The notes beneath the pieces are model-generated. The model worked only from the letters and a program-made list of their open reading frames with translations. It was not told where the DNA came from and made no database searches. From assembly GCF_003931565.1 (NCBI RefSeq), contig NZ_RRYI01000002.1:248001-312000 (forward strand): a stretch of DNA of 64,000 bases, given 5' to 3'. This DNA comes from Caulobacter sp. 602-1 (GTDB lineage Bacteria > Pseudomonadota > Alphaproteobacteria > Caulobacterales > Caulobacteraceae). Both the position numbers and the translations under genes were made by a program. Of this stretch, positions 7,779 through 16,043 are shown one piece after another (within the stretch, counting starts at the first letter, position 1; every line of letters begins with the position of its first letter).

Positions 7779-8255
7779 TTAGTCGGCCGCTTCCTCGTAG
7801 GTCGCCGCATAGGTCACCGGGAAGTTCACCGATCTGGCGATGAAGCAGACCTTGTGGATCTCGTGATGGATGGCGTCGGCCTTGGCCAGGTCCGCGCCGC
7901 GTTCCACCCTGATGTGCGGCTTCAGAGTGGCGCTCAGGAAGCGGCCAGCGCCGTCGGGCGTGCTCTCGCCGACGCCGATCGGCTGGTCGCGGTAGCCGCG
8001 CACCACGATCCCGGCGACCGAGGCCAGGTGCAGGTACCACAGCATGTGGCAGGCGCTCAGCGAGGACAGCAGCAGGTCTTCGGGATTGTGCAGCGTCGGG
8101 TCGCCGCCCAGCAGCGGGTCGTTGGAACAGGGCACCGGCGGCTTGCCGGGCGTGGCGATGGTCCAGGTGCGGTCGTAGCCGCGATAGGTCTTCGTCCCCT
8201 GGCCCCGGTCGCCGGTCCATTCGATCAGGCTGGTATAGTCGTGTTGCTTGGCCAT
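7779..8255 (-). CDS. OsmC family protein
   Basis: A 158-residue OsmC/Ohr-fold protein. Two cysteines sit in the family positions: Cys69 in LSACHMLWYL and Cys137 in HKVCFIARSVN. They would form the thiol pair that reduces organic hydroperoxides. The HNPEDLLLSSLSACH block and SVNFPVTYAATYEE are characteristic of the YhfA/OsmC side of the family. It lies downstream of the MaoC gene on the same strand. The gap holds a long inverted repeat whose 3' arm runs into the ribosome binding site GAGGAG, suggesting RNA-level control. Confidence 0.88.
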   Translation of the reverse strand: MAKQHDYTSLIEWTGDRGQGTKTYRGYDRTWTIATPGKPPVPCSNDPLLGGDPTLHNPEDLLLSSLSACHMLWYLHLASVAGIVVRGYRDQPIGVGESTPDGAGRFLSATLKPHIRVERGADLAKADAIHHEIHKVCFIARSVNFPVTYAATYEEAAD

Positions 8256-8264
8256 GAGACGCTC

Positions 8265-8305
8265 CTCGGACCGCTCGACGCTTAGCGCGATTCCGGCGGT
8301 CCGAG
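8265..8305 (-). promoter_or_regulatory. Inverted repeat in the leader of the osmC-like gene
   Basis: CTCGGACCGC (8265-8274) and GCGGTCCGAG (8296-8305) are perfect 10-bp inverted copies with a 21-nt spacer. In the minus-strand transcript the 3' arm ends in CCGAG and is immediately followed by GAGCG, so the Shine-Dalgarno GAGGAG is partly inside the stem. Confidence 0.45.
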
Positions 8306-8318
8306 GGTCGTGGGCGAC

Positions 8319-8768
8319 CTATGCTCCGTAGATCACCGAGATCGTCTCGGCCACGCAGGCCGGGCGCTCCTCGCCCTCGATCTCGATCGTGCATTCGTTC
8401 TTCATCTGCAGGCCGCCCGACTTGGGCTCGGCCGACAGCAGCTTCTGGCGCATGCGCACGCGCTTGCCGACCCGGACCATGCCGGTGAAGCGGACCTTGT
8501 CGCAGCCATAGTTGATGCCGCGCGTGACGCCGGTGACGCGCAGGATGTCCGCGCCCAGCATCGGGATCAGCGACAGGGTCAGGTAGCCGTGAGCGATGGG
8601 GCCGCCGATCTCCCGGGTGGCGCGCTCGACGTCGACGTGGATCCACTGGTGGTCGCCGGTGGCCTCGGCGAACAGGTTGACGCGCTCCTGGGTGACCTCG
8701 ACCCAGTCTGACACGCCGATCTCCTGGCCGACCAGGCTGGCGACGTCGGCGTAGGCGACTTCCTTCAT
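8319..8768 (-). CDS. MaoC family dehydratase
   Basis: A 149-residue hot-dog-fold (R)-specific enoyl-CoA hydratase-type protein. The hydratase-2 motif is visible as ATGDHQWIHVD with catalytic Asp39 and His44, followed by GGPIAHGYLTLSL. These enzymes hydrate trans-2-enoyl-CoA to (R)-3-hydroxyacyl-CoA in lipid metabolism. The ATG is preceded by GGGGAGAAAAC; the frame stays open further upstream, but that extension has no homology pattern. It lies between the mntH and osmC-like genes on the same strand. Confidence 0.88.
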   Translation of the reverse strand: MKEVAYADVASLVGQEIGVSDWVEVTQERVNLFAEATGDHQWIHVDVERATREIGGPIAHGYLTLSLIPMLGADILRVTGVTRGINYGCDKVRFTGMVRVGKRVRMRQKLLSAEPKSGGLQMKNECTIEIEGEERPACVAETISVIYGA

Positions 8769-8835
8769 GATGTTTTCTCCCCAAAACGATCTGGCAAACA
8801 GTTGTTCGGATAGAGACCAGTCCGGACGTCGCGGG

Positions 8836-10176
8836 TCAACCGGAGAAGGTCGAAACCACCAGCCAGACATTCGCCGCCGAGATCACCACGAACAGGAACC
8901 ACGCCACCGTCTTGGTCAGCCAGCCATTGGCGAAAACGCCCATCAGCGCCTTGTCGTCGGTGAAGCGCAGCAGCGGCCAGATGGCGAACGGCAGCTGGGC
9001 CGAGAGGACCACCTGGGTCAGCACCAGCAGCTTGCCGACCGAGTGTTCGCCCAGGGTCAGCACGCCGATCAGGGCCGGGACGATGGCCAGACCGCGGGTG
9101 ATCAGTCGCCGCTGCCAGCAAGGGATTTTCAGGTCCAGGAAGCCCTCCAGGATCACCTGGCCGGCGATGGTGCCGGTGAAGGTCGAGCTCTGGCCCGAGG
9201 CGAACAGGGCGATGGCGAACAGCACGCCGGCCAGCGCGCCGCCGGTGACCGGGGCCAGCAGTTGTTGGGCCTCCTCGATGCCGGCCACCTCGGTCAGGCC
9301 CGAGCCGTGAAAGGCCGAGGCCGCCAGGATCAGGATGGCGGCGTTGATGAACAGCGCCAGCAACAGCGACACGACGGTGTCGAGGGTCGACAGGCGAAGG
9401 GCGGCCCGCTTGCCCGCCTCGTCGGCCGGCGTCACCCGGGTCTGAACGATCGCCGAGTGCAGGTAGAGGTTATGCGGCATGATCGTCGCGCCCAGGATGC
9501 CGATCGCCAGATAGAGGGCGTTGCCCTGCTTCAGCGCGTCCAGCGAGGGAACGAGACCCCGCGCGACGTCGCCGGCATTGGGCGGGGCCAGGATCAGCTG
9601 CACCGCGAAACAGATCCCGATCGTCGAGATCAGGCCCAGGATGATCGCCTCCAGCTGCCGGAAACCCTTGCCCTTGAGACCCAGCACGATGACCGTGTCC
9701 AAGGCGGTCAGCAGCACCCCGCCCCACAGCGGGATGCCCAGCAGCAGCTTGAAGGCCAGGGCGCTGCCCAGCACCTCGGCGATGTCGCAGGCGATGATGG
9801 CCAGTTCGGCCAGCAGCCACTGGACCTTGACCGTGCGTGGCCCGAACCGTTCGCGCGACATCCGCGCCAGGTCCTTGCCGGTGACCAGGCCCAGCCGCAT
9901 CGACAGGGTCTGCAGCACGATCGCCGCCAGGCTCGACAGCACCACCACGAACAGCAGCGACGTTCCGTAGCGCGACCCGGCCTCGATGTCGGTCGCCCAG
10001 TTGCCGGGGTCCATGTAGCCGACGCTGACCAGCAGGCCAGGCCCCGCGACCCGCAGCATCCGCTTCCAGGCTGGCAGGCCGTCGGGGACGGTGACTGCGC
10101 CCCGAACTTCCGCCGGGCAGAACGGGGCGGTTGCGGTCTTGGGGAGGCGGTCGAGGAGAGCGGCGAGCATGGGCAA
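8836..10176 (-). CDS. mntH: Nramp-type divalent metal (Mn2+/Fe2+) transporter MntH
   Basis: A 446-residue integral membrane protein with the Nramp hallmark DPGNW (Asp56-Asn59) in helix 1 and MPHNLYLHSA in helix 6. Together these form the metal site that uses the proton gradient to import Mn2+ and Fe2+. About eleven hydrophobic segments follow a 40-residue cytosolic N terminus. Family length and motifs are complete. The start may be Met1 or Met3. I could not identify a clear Mur/Fur or MntR site in the short upstream region. Confidence 0.93.
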   Translation of the reverse strand: MPMLAALLDRLPKTATAPFCPAEVRGAVTVPDGLPAWKRMLRVAGPGLLVSVGYMDPGNWATDIEAGSRYGTSLLFVVVLSSLAAIVLQTLSMRLGLVTGKDLARMSRERFGPRTVKVQWLLAELAIIACDIAEVLGSALAFKLLLGIPLWGGVLLTALDTVIVLGLKGKGFRQLEAIILGLISTIGICFAVQLILAPPNAGDVARGLVPSLDALKQGNALYLAIGILGATIMPHNLYLHSAIVQTRVTPADEAGKRAALRLSTLDTVVSLLLALFINAAILILAASAFHGSGLTEVAGIEEAQQLLAPVTGGALAGVLFAIALFASGQSSTFTGTIAGQVILEGFLDLKIPCWQRRLITRGLAIVPALIGVLTLGEHSVGKLLVLTQVVLSAQLPFAIWPLLRFTDDKALMGVFANGWLTKTVAWFLFVVISAANVWLVVSTFSG

Positions 10177-10220
10177 GCGTTAGCGTGGATTCGGCGGACG
10201 TATAGAACCAAAGGCGCGGC

Positions 10221-11261
10221 TTAGCGCTCCAACGCCGCGCGTGCGGTCTCGGGCAGCAGGCTGACGGCCTCGTCCAGCAGGGTCCGCCACGTCTCGCCGC
10301 GTTCACGAGCCTCGGCATAGGCGTCGCGGAGGGCGAAGGGGTCGTCCTGGGCCAGGGCTCCGATCAGCGCCGTCGCCTGTTCGAGGTCCTTCCGCCGCTT
10401 CGGGTTGGCCTGGCTGCGTTTGCGCGAGATGATCAGCTTGTGGACCGCGTAGCGCGCCGGGGCGGGAACGCGCACCAGCACGCCGTCGCCATGCAGCGCG
10501 GCGGCTTCGATGGTTTCTCGCAGCAAGAAATCGAGGAAGCGCAGGGGCGTGGCGTCTGTCTTTAATGCATCAAGGCGTGATGTCTCTTCGTCGCCTGCGT
10601 TCCGGCTGGTGGTCAGCACGTCGACCGCGTAGCCGTCGGGCGTGCGGTAGGTCGCGCTCTTGCTGGGATCCAGTTTGGGCACGGGCGAGAAGGCCGTGTC
10701 GGCTGCGCGCAGGACGTCCAGGAACGACCGGTCCAGGCCGTCGTCCAGCGCCATCGAGATCCCGTAGTCCTGGGCGATGTCGAGGTCGCCGGTCCGCACG
10801 GCCTGAGCAGGCAAGATGAAGCCGAGCAAGGCGCCGTAGGTCTGAAAGGCCACGGTGCCGACGATCGCCGCGCGCAGGCGGAAGACGCCAGCATGGGCCA
10901 AGGTTTGGAGGATGCGGCCCGTTCGGTCGTCCGGCGCATGAAGTCCGGACGCGCGCAGGGCGCGCACCAGCATGCGACGGCCCTCCGCGGCGTTCCTCAG
11001 GGACTTGGCACGCTCGATGGTTTCAAGCAATTCGGGGGTTTCGGGGCCCAGATACCGCTCGGGGCGCTCGCCATCCACCTGCCTCGACCGGACATACCAG
11101 TAGAAGCGCCCCTTGCGTTCGCGGCGTAGGAAGCTGGCGCCCTCGCCGAACTCGGCGATCTGCGCGGCGCGGAGCTGATCCAGCAGCTCTGCGACGTTCG
11201 TGTGGATCGCTAAGGGCAGGCGCTGAAGGGTCACGACATCACCGTTGCCACCACTTTCCAT
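10221..11261 (-). CDS. GSU2403-type nucleotidyltransferase-fold protein
   Basis: A 346-residue protein. Residues 132-163 show a minimal nucleotidyltransferase core: AIVGTVAFQTYGALLGF, then RTGDLDIA with Asp159 and Asp161 as likely metal ligands. Further conserved blocks are RYLGPETPELLETIE near 70-83 and APARYAVHKLIISRKR near 265. This matches the stand-alone GSU2403/COG5397 family, whose function is not established. The annotated ATG lies in the 8-nt loop of an 11-bp perfect inverted repeat (11245-11274). A later GTG (VVTLQRLPLA) is an alternative start. It is downstream of, and co-oriented with, the acyl-CoA ligase (42-bp gap). Confidence 0.75.
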   Translation of the reverse strand: MESGGNGDVVTLQRLPLAIHTNVAELLDQLRAAQIAEFGEGASFLRRERKGRFYWYVRSRQVDGERPERYLGPETPELLETIERAKSLRNAAEGRRMLVRALRASGLHAPDDRTGRILQTLAHAGVFRLRAAIVGTVAFQTYGALLGFILPAQAVRTGDLDIAQDYGISMALDDGLDRSFLDVLRAADTAFSPVPKLDPSKSATYRTPDGYAVDVLTTSRNAGDEETSRLDALKTDATPLRFLDFLLRETIEAAALHGDGVLVRVPAPARYAVHKLIISRKRSQANPKRRKDLEQATALIGALAQDDPFALRDAYAEARERGETWRTLLDEAVSLLPETARAALER

Positions 11262-11274
11262 AGAGTGGTGGCAA
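11245..11274 (-). repeat. Perfect inverted repeat surrounding the start codon of the GSU2403-type gene
   Basis: TTGCCACCACT (11245-11255) and AGTGGTGGCAA (11264-11274) are exact 11-bp inverted copies with an 8-nt spacer, and the spacer contains the ATG. As RNA it would put the start codon in a hairpin loop. As DNA it could be an operator overlapping the start. Confidence 0.7.
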
Positions 11275-11303
11275 TTTGTCGGAAAATCAACAGAAAGGTG
11301 GAC

Positions 11304-12842
11304 CTAGGCGATCCGGCTCTCGCCCTTGCCCCAATAGGCGTCGCGGATCAGGCGCTTGTAGAGCTTGCCGGTCGGGTGCCGGGGCAGTTCGGCCATGAAG
11401 TCGATCCGCCTGGGCGACTTCACGTGGCTGAGATTGGCGCGGGCGAAGGCCATCAGCTCGGCGGCCAGGGCGGTCTGATCCTCGGCGTGATCCATGGGCT
11501 GGATGACCGCCACGACCTTTTCGCCCATCTCCTCGCACGGCGCACCGACCACGGCGGCGTCGGCGACCTTGGGGTGGGTGATCAGCAGGTTCTCGATCTC
11601 CTGCGGATAGATGTTCACCCCGCCCGAGATGATCATGAAGCTCTTGCGGTCGGTCAGGTAGAGGAAGCCTTCCTCGTCCGCCCAGCCGACGTCGCCCAGC
11701 GTCGTCCAGCCGTGCTTGTTGTAGCTCTCGGCGGTCTTCTCCGGGGCGTTGTGATAGTTCACCGCCGGGCCGTTGGCGAAGTAGACCGCGCCCTCGGTGC
11801 GGGGCGGGACCGGGTCGCCGGCGTCGTCGCAGATCCGCAGTTCGCCCAGCACCGCCTGGCCGACGCTGCCCTTGTGGGTCAGCCAGTTCTCGGAGTTGAT
11901 CCAGCAGAAGCCGTTGCCCTCGGTGCCGGCGTAGTACTCGTAGATCACCGGACCCCACCAGGCGATCATCTGCTCCTTGACCGGGATGGGGCAGGGGGCG
12001 GCCGCGTGGACCGCGGACTTCATCGACGACACGTCGTACCTGGCGCGGACCTCTTCCGGCAGCTTCAGCATCCGCACGAAGTGGGTCGGGACGAACTGGC
12101 CGCAATTGACCTTGTGCCGCTCGATCAGGGCCAGAGCGGTCTCGGGATCGAACTTCTCCAGCACGATCACCGTGCCGCCCAGCTTGTGGACGGTCATGCA
12201 CCAGCGCAGCGGGGCGGCGTGGTAGAGCGGGGCGGGCGAGATGTAGACGCTATCGCCGGAAAAGCCGAACAACCCCTGGGCCATCATCTGCAAGGCGTTG
12301 GGCGCGTCGATCGGGCCGCCGTTCAGGGCCGGCTTCACGCCCTTGGGGCGGCCGGTTGTGCCGGACGAGTAGAGCATGTCCGAACCGGCGCTCTGGTCGG
12401 CGATCGGCGTGGTCGGCTCGCCGGCGCGGGCCGTCTCGAAGTCGGCATAGGCGCCGTGCGTTCCGCCGACCGAGAACAGGGTCAGGTCGGGGACCAGCCG
12501 GGCCACCTCGTCGATCAGCGGGCCCATGGCGGTGGAGGTGATGAACACCTTCGCCCCGCAGTCCTTGAGGATATATTCGACCTCGGCGGCGGTCAGCTTG
12601 GTCGAGACGCAGACGAAGTAGAGCCCCGCACGCTGCGCCGCCCAGGCGACCTCGAAGAAGCGGGCGTTGTTCTCCATCAGGATGGCGATGACGTCGCCTT
12701 GCTGCAGGCCGAGCGACCGGAACAGGTGCGCGCCCTGGTTCGAGCGCTGGTCCAGCTGGGCGTAGGTCACGACCTCGCCGGAGCCGGCCATGATGTAGGC
12801 GGGCTTGTCGCCCTGGGTCTGGGCGTGGAGGTAGGGGTGCAT
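11304..12842 (-). CDS. AMP-dependent acyl-CoA synthetase
   Basis: A 512-residue member of the adenylate-forming (ANL) superfamily. The phosphate loop is MLYSSGTTGRPKG (about 156-168), the adenine motif is YEYYAGTEGNG, the hinge is DRKSFMIISGGVNIYPQEIE, and the C-terminal catalytic Lys is in RHPTGKLYKR. It activates a carboxylic acid to its CoA ester. The pattern is close to fatty-acid or steroid/terpenoid acid CoA ligases. It starts 17 bp after the GMC oxidoreductase gene, so the two form an operon: alcohol oxidation followed by CoA activation. The frame is open further upstream, but residues before MHPYLHAQ are not family-like. Confidence 0.9.
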   Translation of the reverse strand: MHPYLHAQTQGDKPAYIMAGSGEVVTYAQLDQRSNQGAHLFRSLGLQQGDVIAILMENNARFFEVAWAAQRAGLYFVCVSTKLTAAEVEYILKDCGAKVFITSTAMGPLIDEVARLVPDLTLFSVGGTHGAYADFETARAGEPTTPIADQSAGSDMLYSSGTTGRPKGVKPALNGGPIDAPNALQMMAQGLFGFSGDSVYISPAPLYHAAPLRWCMTVHKLGGTVIVLEKFDPETALALIERHKVNCGQFVPTHFVRMLKLPEEVRARYDVSSMKSAVHAAAPCPIPVKEQMIAWWGPVIYEYYAGTEGNGFCWINSENWLTHKGSVGQAVLGELRICDDAGDPVPPRTEGAVYFANGPAVNYHNAPEKTAESYNKHGWTTLGDVGWADEEGFLYLTDRKSFMIISGGVNIYPQEIENLLITHPKVADAAVVGAPCEEMGEKVVAVIQPMDHAEDQTALAAELMAFARANLSHVKSPRRIDFMAELPRHPTGKLYKRLIRDAYWGKGESRIA

Positions 12843-12859
12843 GTCCGGGACCTCTTCGC

Positions 12860-14527
12860 TCAGGCGGTGACGGGCGCGCGGGCGGCTTCGCGGATCATGT
12901 CGCTGGCCTTTTCGGCGATCATGATCGTGGGAGCGTTGGTGTTGCCGGAGACGAGGCGCGGCATGACCGAGGCGTCGACGACGCGCAGGCCCTCGACCCC
13001 GCGCACGCGCAGCTGGGCGTCGACCACGGCCATCACGCCCTGGCCCATCTGGCACGTGCCGACCGGGTGGTAGATCGTCGAGCCGGAGAGGCGGGCATAG
13101 GCCAGCAGCTGCTCGTCGGTCGTGAACTCGCCGCCCGGATTGATCTCGCTCTCGACATAGGGCGACAGCGCTGCGGCCTGGCCGATCTTGCGCGCCCACT
13201 TCAGGCCCGCCACGGCGACTTCCTGGTCCAGAGGATCGGCCAGGTAGTTGGCGAAGATGGTCGGGTAGACGCTCGGATCCGCCGACTTGATCCGCACGTG
13301 TCCGCGACTCTCGGGACGCAGCTGGCAGGGGGCGATGGTCAGGCCGGGGGCGTTCTCCAGCTCCATCTTCTGTTCGTTGACCAGCTTGTCCAGGTCCATG
13401 GTCGCGGGAAGGATGTGGAACTGGATATCCGGCCCAGCCAGGTCCGGACGCGACTTGCAGAACGCGGCGATGTGCGCGGCCGACAGGGTCAGAAGGCCCT
13501 TGCGCTGGAAGAGGTAGCGCAACGCCTCGCCGGCCAGCCGGCCGCCCTTGGACTGCTCGTTGACCGAGACCACGCCGGCTTTCAGCCTATAGCGCACGCT
13601 CATCACGTAGTGGTCCTGCAGGTTCTCGCCGACGCCGGGCAGATCCCGGATTACGGGGACGCCGTTGCGGATCAGCAGTTCGGCGGGGCCGACACCCGAC
13701 AGCTGCAGCAGCTGCGGCGAGTTGATCGCGCCGCCGGCCAGGATGACCTCGGCCCGCGCCTTGGCCACGCGCTGGACGCCGTTCTGGGTGAACTCGACGC
13801 CGACCGCGCGCTTGCCCTCGAACAGCACCTTGCCGGCCAGGGCGTTGGTCTCGACCCGGAGGTTGGGGCGGTTCATCGCCGGGTGCAGATAGGCCACCGC
13901 GGCCGAGCAGCGCTGGCCGTTCTTGACCGTCAGCTGGTAGTAGGTCGCGCCCTCCTGCGAGACGCCGTTGACGTCGTCGTTGCGCGGGATGCCGGCCTGC
14001 TCGCAGGCCTCGATCACCGCGTTCGAGATCGGGTTCTTCTCGGTGACGTCCGAGACGTTCAGCGGTCCGCCCGTGGCGTGCCAGTCGCTTTCGCCGCGTT
14101 CCTGGTGCTCGGCGCGGCGGAAGTAGGGGGCGACGTCATCCCAGCCCCAGCCCTCGCAACCCAACTGCCGCCAGCCGTCATAGTCGGCGTGCTGGCCGCG
14201 GATATAGAGCAGGCCGTTGATCGAGGACGAACCGCCCAGCACCTTGCCGCGCGGCCAGACGTGGGTCCGGCCGCCGGTGCCGGGGTCCGGTTCGGTCTGG
14301 TAGAGCCAGTTGACCTTGGGATCCTTCAGCGTCGACGAGTAGCCGACCGGGATGTGGATCATCAGGTTCGAGGCGAACTGGGACAGGTTCTTGGTCGGAC
14401 GATCGTCGCCGCCGGCTTCCAGCAGCACGACCTTGAACTTGCCGCCCTCGGACAGCCGCGCGGCCAGCACGCAGCCGGCCGAGCCCGCGCCCACGACGAC
14501 GTAGTCGACCTCGATGATCCCGGTCAT
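12860..14527 (-). CDS. GMC family FAD-dependent oxidoreductase (choline dehydrogenase-like)
   Basis: A 555-residue flavoenzyme. The Rossmann motif VVGAGSAGCVLAARL (residues 11-25) is followed by the GMC signature GKVLGGSSSINGLLYIRG and the second signature GAINSPQLLQLSGVGP. The catalytic His region is IYHPVGTCQMG, and the end is SGNTNAPTIMIAEKASDMI. GMC enzymes oxidise primary alcohols to aldehydes or acids. It is the first gene of a two-gene operon with an acyl-CoA ligase and divergent from a cytochrome P450. This suggests stepwise oxidation of a hydroxylated lipid or terpenoid. The substrate cannot be read from sequence. Confidence 0.92.
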   Translation of the reverse strand: MTGIIEVDYVVVGAGSAGCVLAARLSEGGKFKVVLLEAGGDDRPTKNLSQFASNLMIHIPVGYSSTLKDPKVNWLYQTEPDPGTGGRTHVWPRGKVLGGSSSINGLLYIRGQHADYDGWRQLGCEGWGWDDVAPYFRRAEHQERGESDWHATGGPLNVSDVTEKNPISNAVIEACEQAGIPRNDDVNGVSQEGATYYQLTVKNGQRCSAAVAYLHPAMNRPNLRVETNALAGKVLFEGKRAVGVEFTQNGVQRVAKARAEVILAGGAINSPQLLQLSGVGPAELLIRNGVPVIRDLPGVGENLQDHYVMSVRYRLKAGVVSVNEQSKGGRLAGEALRYLFQRKGLLTLSAAHIAAFCKSRPDLAGPDIQFHILPATMDLDKLVNEQKMELENAPGLTIAPCQLRPESRGHVRIKSADPSVYPTIFANYLADPLDQEVAVAGLKWARKIGQAAALSPYVESEINPGGEFTTDEQLLAYARLSGSTIYHPVGTCQMGQGVMAVVDAQLRVRGVEGLRVVDASVMPRLVSGNTNAPTIMIAEKASDMIREAARAPVTA

Positions 14528-14704
14528 CGCTTCTCTCCCATTAGCCGTTCGCGTGTGCCCCGCGTGATCGGCGTTAAGTTGGAGGATGCGCCCAGGATCC
14601 GGGATCGCGCAAGTTGCCGTCGCGGCGCCGTTGGTTGGGCGAGTTTCCGGGTTATCGTCGGCCGAAAGAACGGCGTTTATGGAAGCGCCCTTGGGAGGCG
14701 TGAT

Positions 14705-16039
14705 ATGGACCTGATCAGCCAGACTGTCGTGGATGGCGTCGCCGGGCCCGGTGCGCCGCCGACCTATCCGACGCTTGGCGGGGTCGATCTCGCCGACATC
14801 TTCCGCTTCACCAAGGGCCAGCCCTGGGCCGACTTCGCGCGCATGCGGACCGATGCGCCGGTGATGTGGCATCCGGAGCCGTTCGACGGACCGGGCTTCT
14901 GGGCCCTGACGCGCTACGAGGACGTCCAGCGGGTCAATGGCGACCCGGAGACCTTCTCGTCACAGCGCGGCGGCATCCTGATGTCGATGGGCTCGCCCGA
15001 GAAGCGCCACGCCCTCCTGTTCCGGGCGTCGATGGACACCATGATCAATCTGGACGCGCCGCATCACCTGCAGCTGCGTCGTGAGCACATGCCCTATTTC
15101 ACCCCGGCCTATCTGCGCGGCCTGACCGAGCGGGTGCGGGCCGAGGTGACGCGCCTGCTGGACGCCATGGAGCCGCTGCTGGCCGATGGCGCCGAGATCG
15201 ACATGGTCGAGCACTTCTCCTCGCACCTGCCGCTGTTCACCCTGTGCGAGATCCTGGGCGTTCCGCCCGAGGACCGGCCCAAGTTCCTCAAGTGGATGCA
15301 CTATCTGGAGCGCGCCCAGGACCTGGCCGTCCAGAACGCCGCCGCTCCCGTCGCCCCGACGCTGGAGCTGATGCAGTTCGTCCAGGACTTCAACAACGGC
15401 GTTGAGGAGATGTTCGACTACGGCCGCATGATGCTGAAGAAGCGCCGCGAAGACCCGCAGGAAGACCTGATGACCGCGATCGCCCGCGCCCAGGTCGACG
15501 GCGCTCTGCTGGCCGACGAATATCTCGACGGCTCGTGGCTGCTGATCGTCTTCGCCGGCAACGACACCACCCGCAACACTCTGTCGGGCGCCATGAAGCT
15601 GCTGACCGAGTTTCCGGACCAGAAGCAGCGGCTGATCAGCGATCCGTCGCTGCTGCCCGGCGCTGTCGACGAATTCATCCGCATGGTGAGCCCGGTGATC
15701 TACATGCGCCGCACGGCCACCGCCGATGTCGAGGTCAACGGCCAGCTGATCCGCGAGGGCGAGAAGGTCGTCATGTACTACGGCGCCGCCAACCGCGACC
15801 CGGCCATGTTCGAGAATCCTGACCAGCTGGACGTTACGCGCGCCAACGCGGCCAAGCACATCGCCTTCGGCTATGGCCCCCACACCTGCATCGGCAAGCG
15901 CGTGGCCCAGATCCAGCTGGAGGAGGCCTACCGCCAGATCCTGGCCCGTTTCCCGGACCTGAACTGGACAGGAAACATCGAGATCGCGCCGAACAACTTC
16001 GTGCACGCGATCAGTAAGCTGGGCGTGAAGCGGGGCTAA
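14705..16039 (+). CDS. Cytochrome P450
   Basis: A 444-residue soluble bacterial class I P450. The I-helix motif AGNDTT (284-289), the K-helix ExxR (Glu323-Arg326) and the heme loop FGYGPHTCIGKRVA with ligand Cys395 are all present. There is no membrane anchor. It needs ferredoxin and ferredoxin reductase partners, which are not in the window. It is divergent from the GMC oxidoreductase/acyl-CoA ligase operon with a 177-bp shared region, consistent with a hydroxylation step feeding that operon. The ATG is preceded by GGGAGG. Confidence 0.93.
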   Translation: MDLISQTVVDGVAGPGAPPTYPTLGGVDLADIFRFTKGQPWADFARMRTDAPVMWHPEPFDGPGFWALTRYEDVQRVNGDPETFSSQRGGILMSMGSPEKRHALLFRASMDTMINLDAPHHLQLRREHMPYFTPAYLRGLTERVRAEVTRLLDAMEPLLADGAEIDMVEHFSSHLPLFTLCEILGVPPEDRPKFLKWMHYLERAQDLAVQNAAAPVAPTLELMQFVQDFNNGVEEMFDYGRMMLKKRREDPQEDLMTAIARAQVDGALLADEYLDGSWLLIVFAGNDTTRNTLSGAMKLLTEFPDQKQRLISDPSLLPGAVDEFIRMVSPVIYMRRTATADVEVNGQLIREGEKVVMYYGAANRDPAMFENPDQLDVTRANAAKHIAFGYGPHTCIGKRVAQIQLEEAYRQILARFPDLNWTGNIEIAPNNFVHAISKLGVKRG

Positions 16040-16043
16040 CCGG

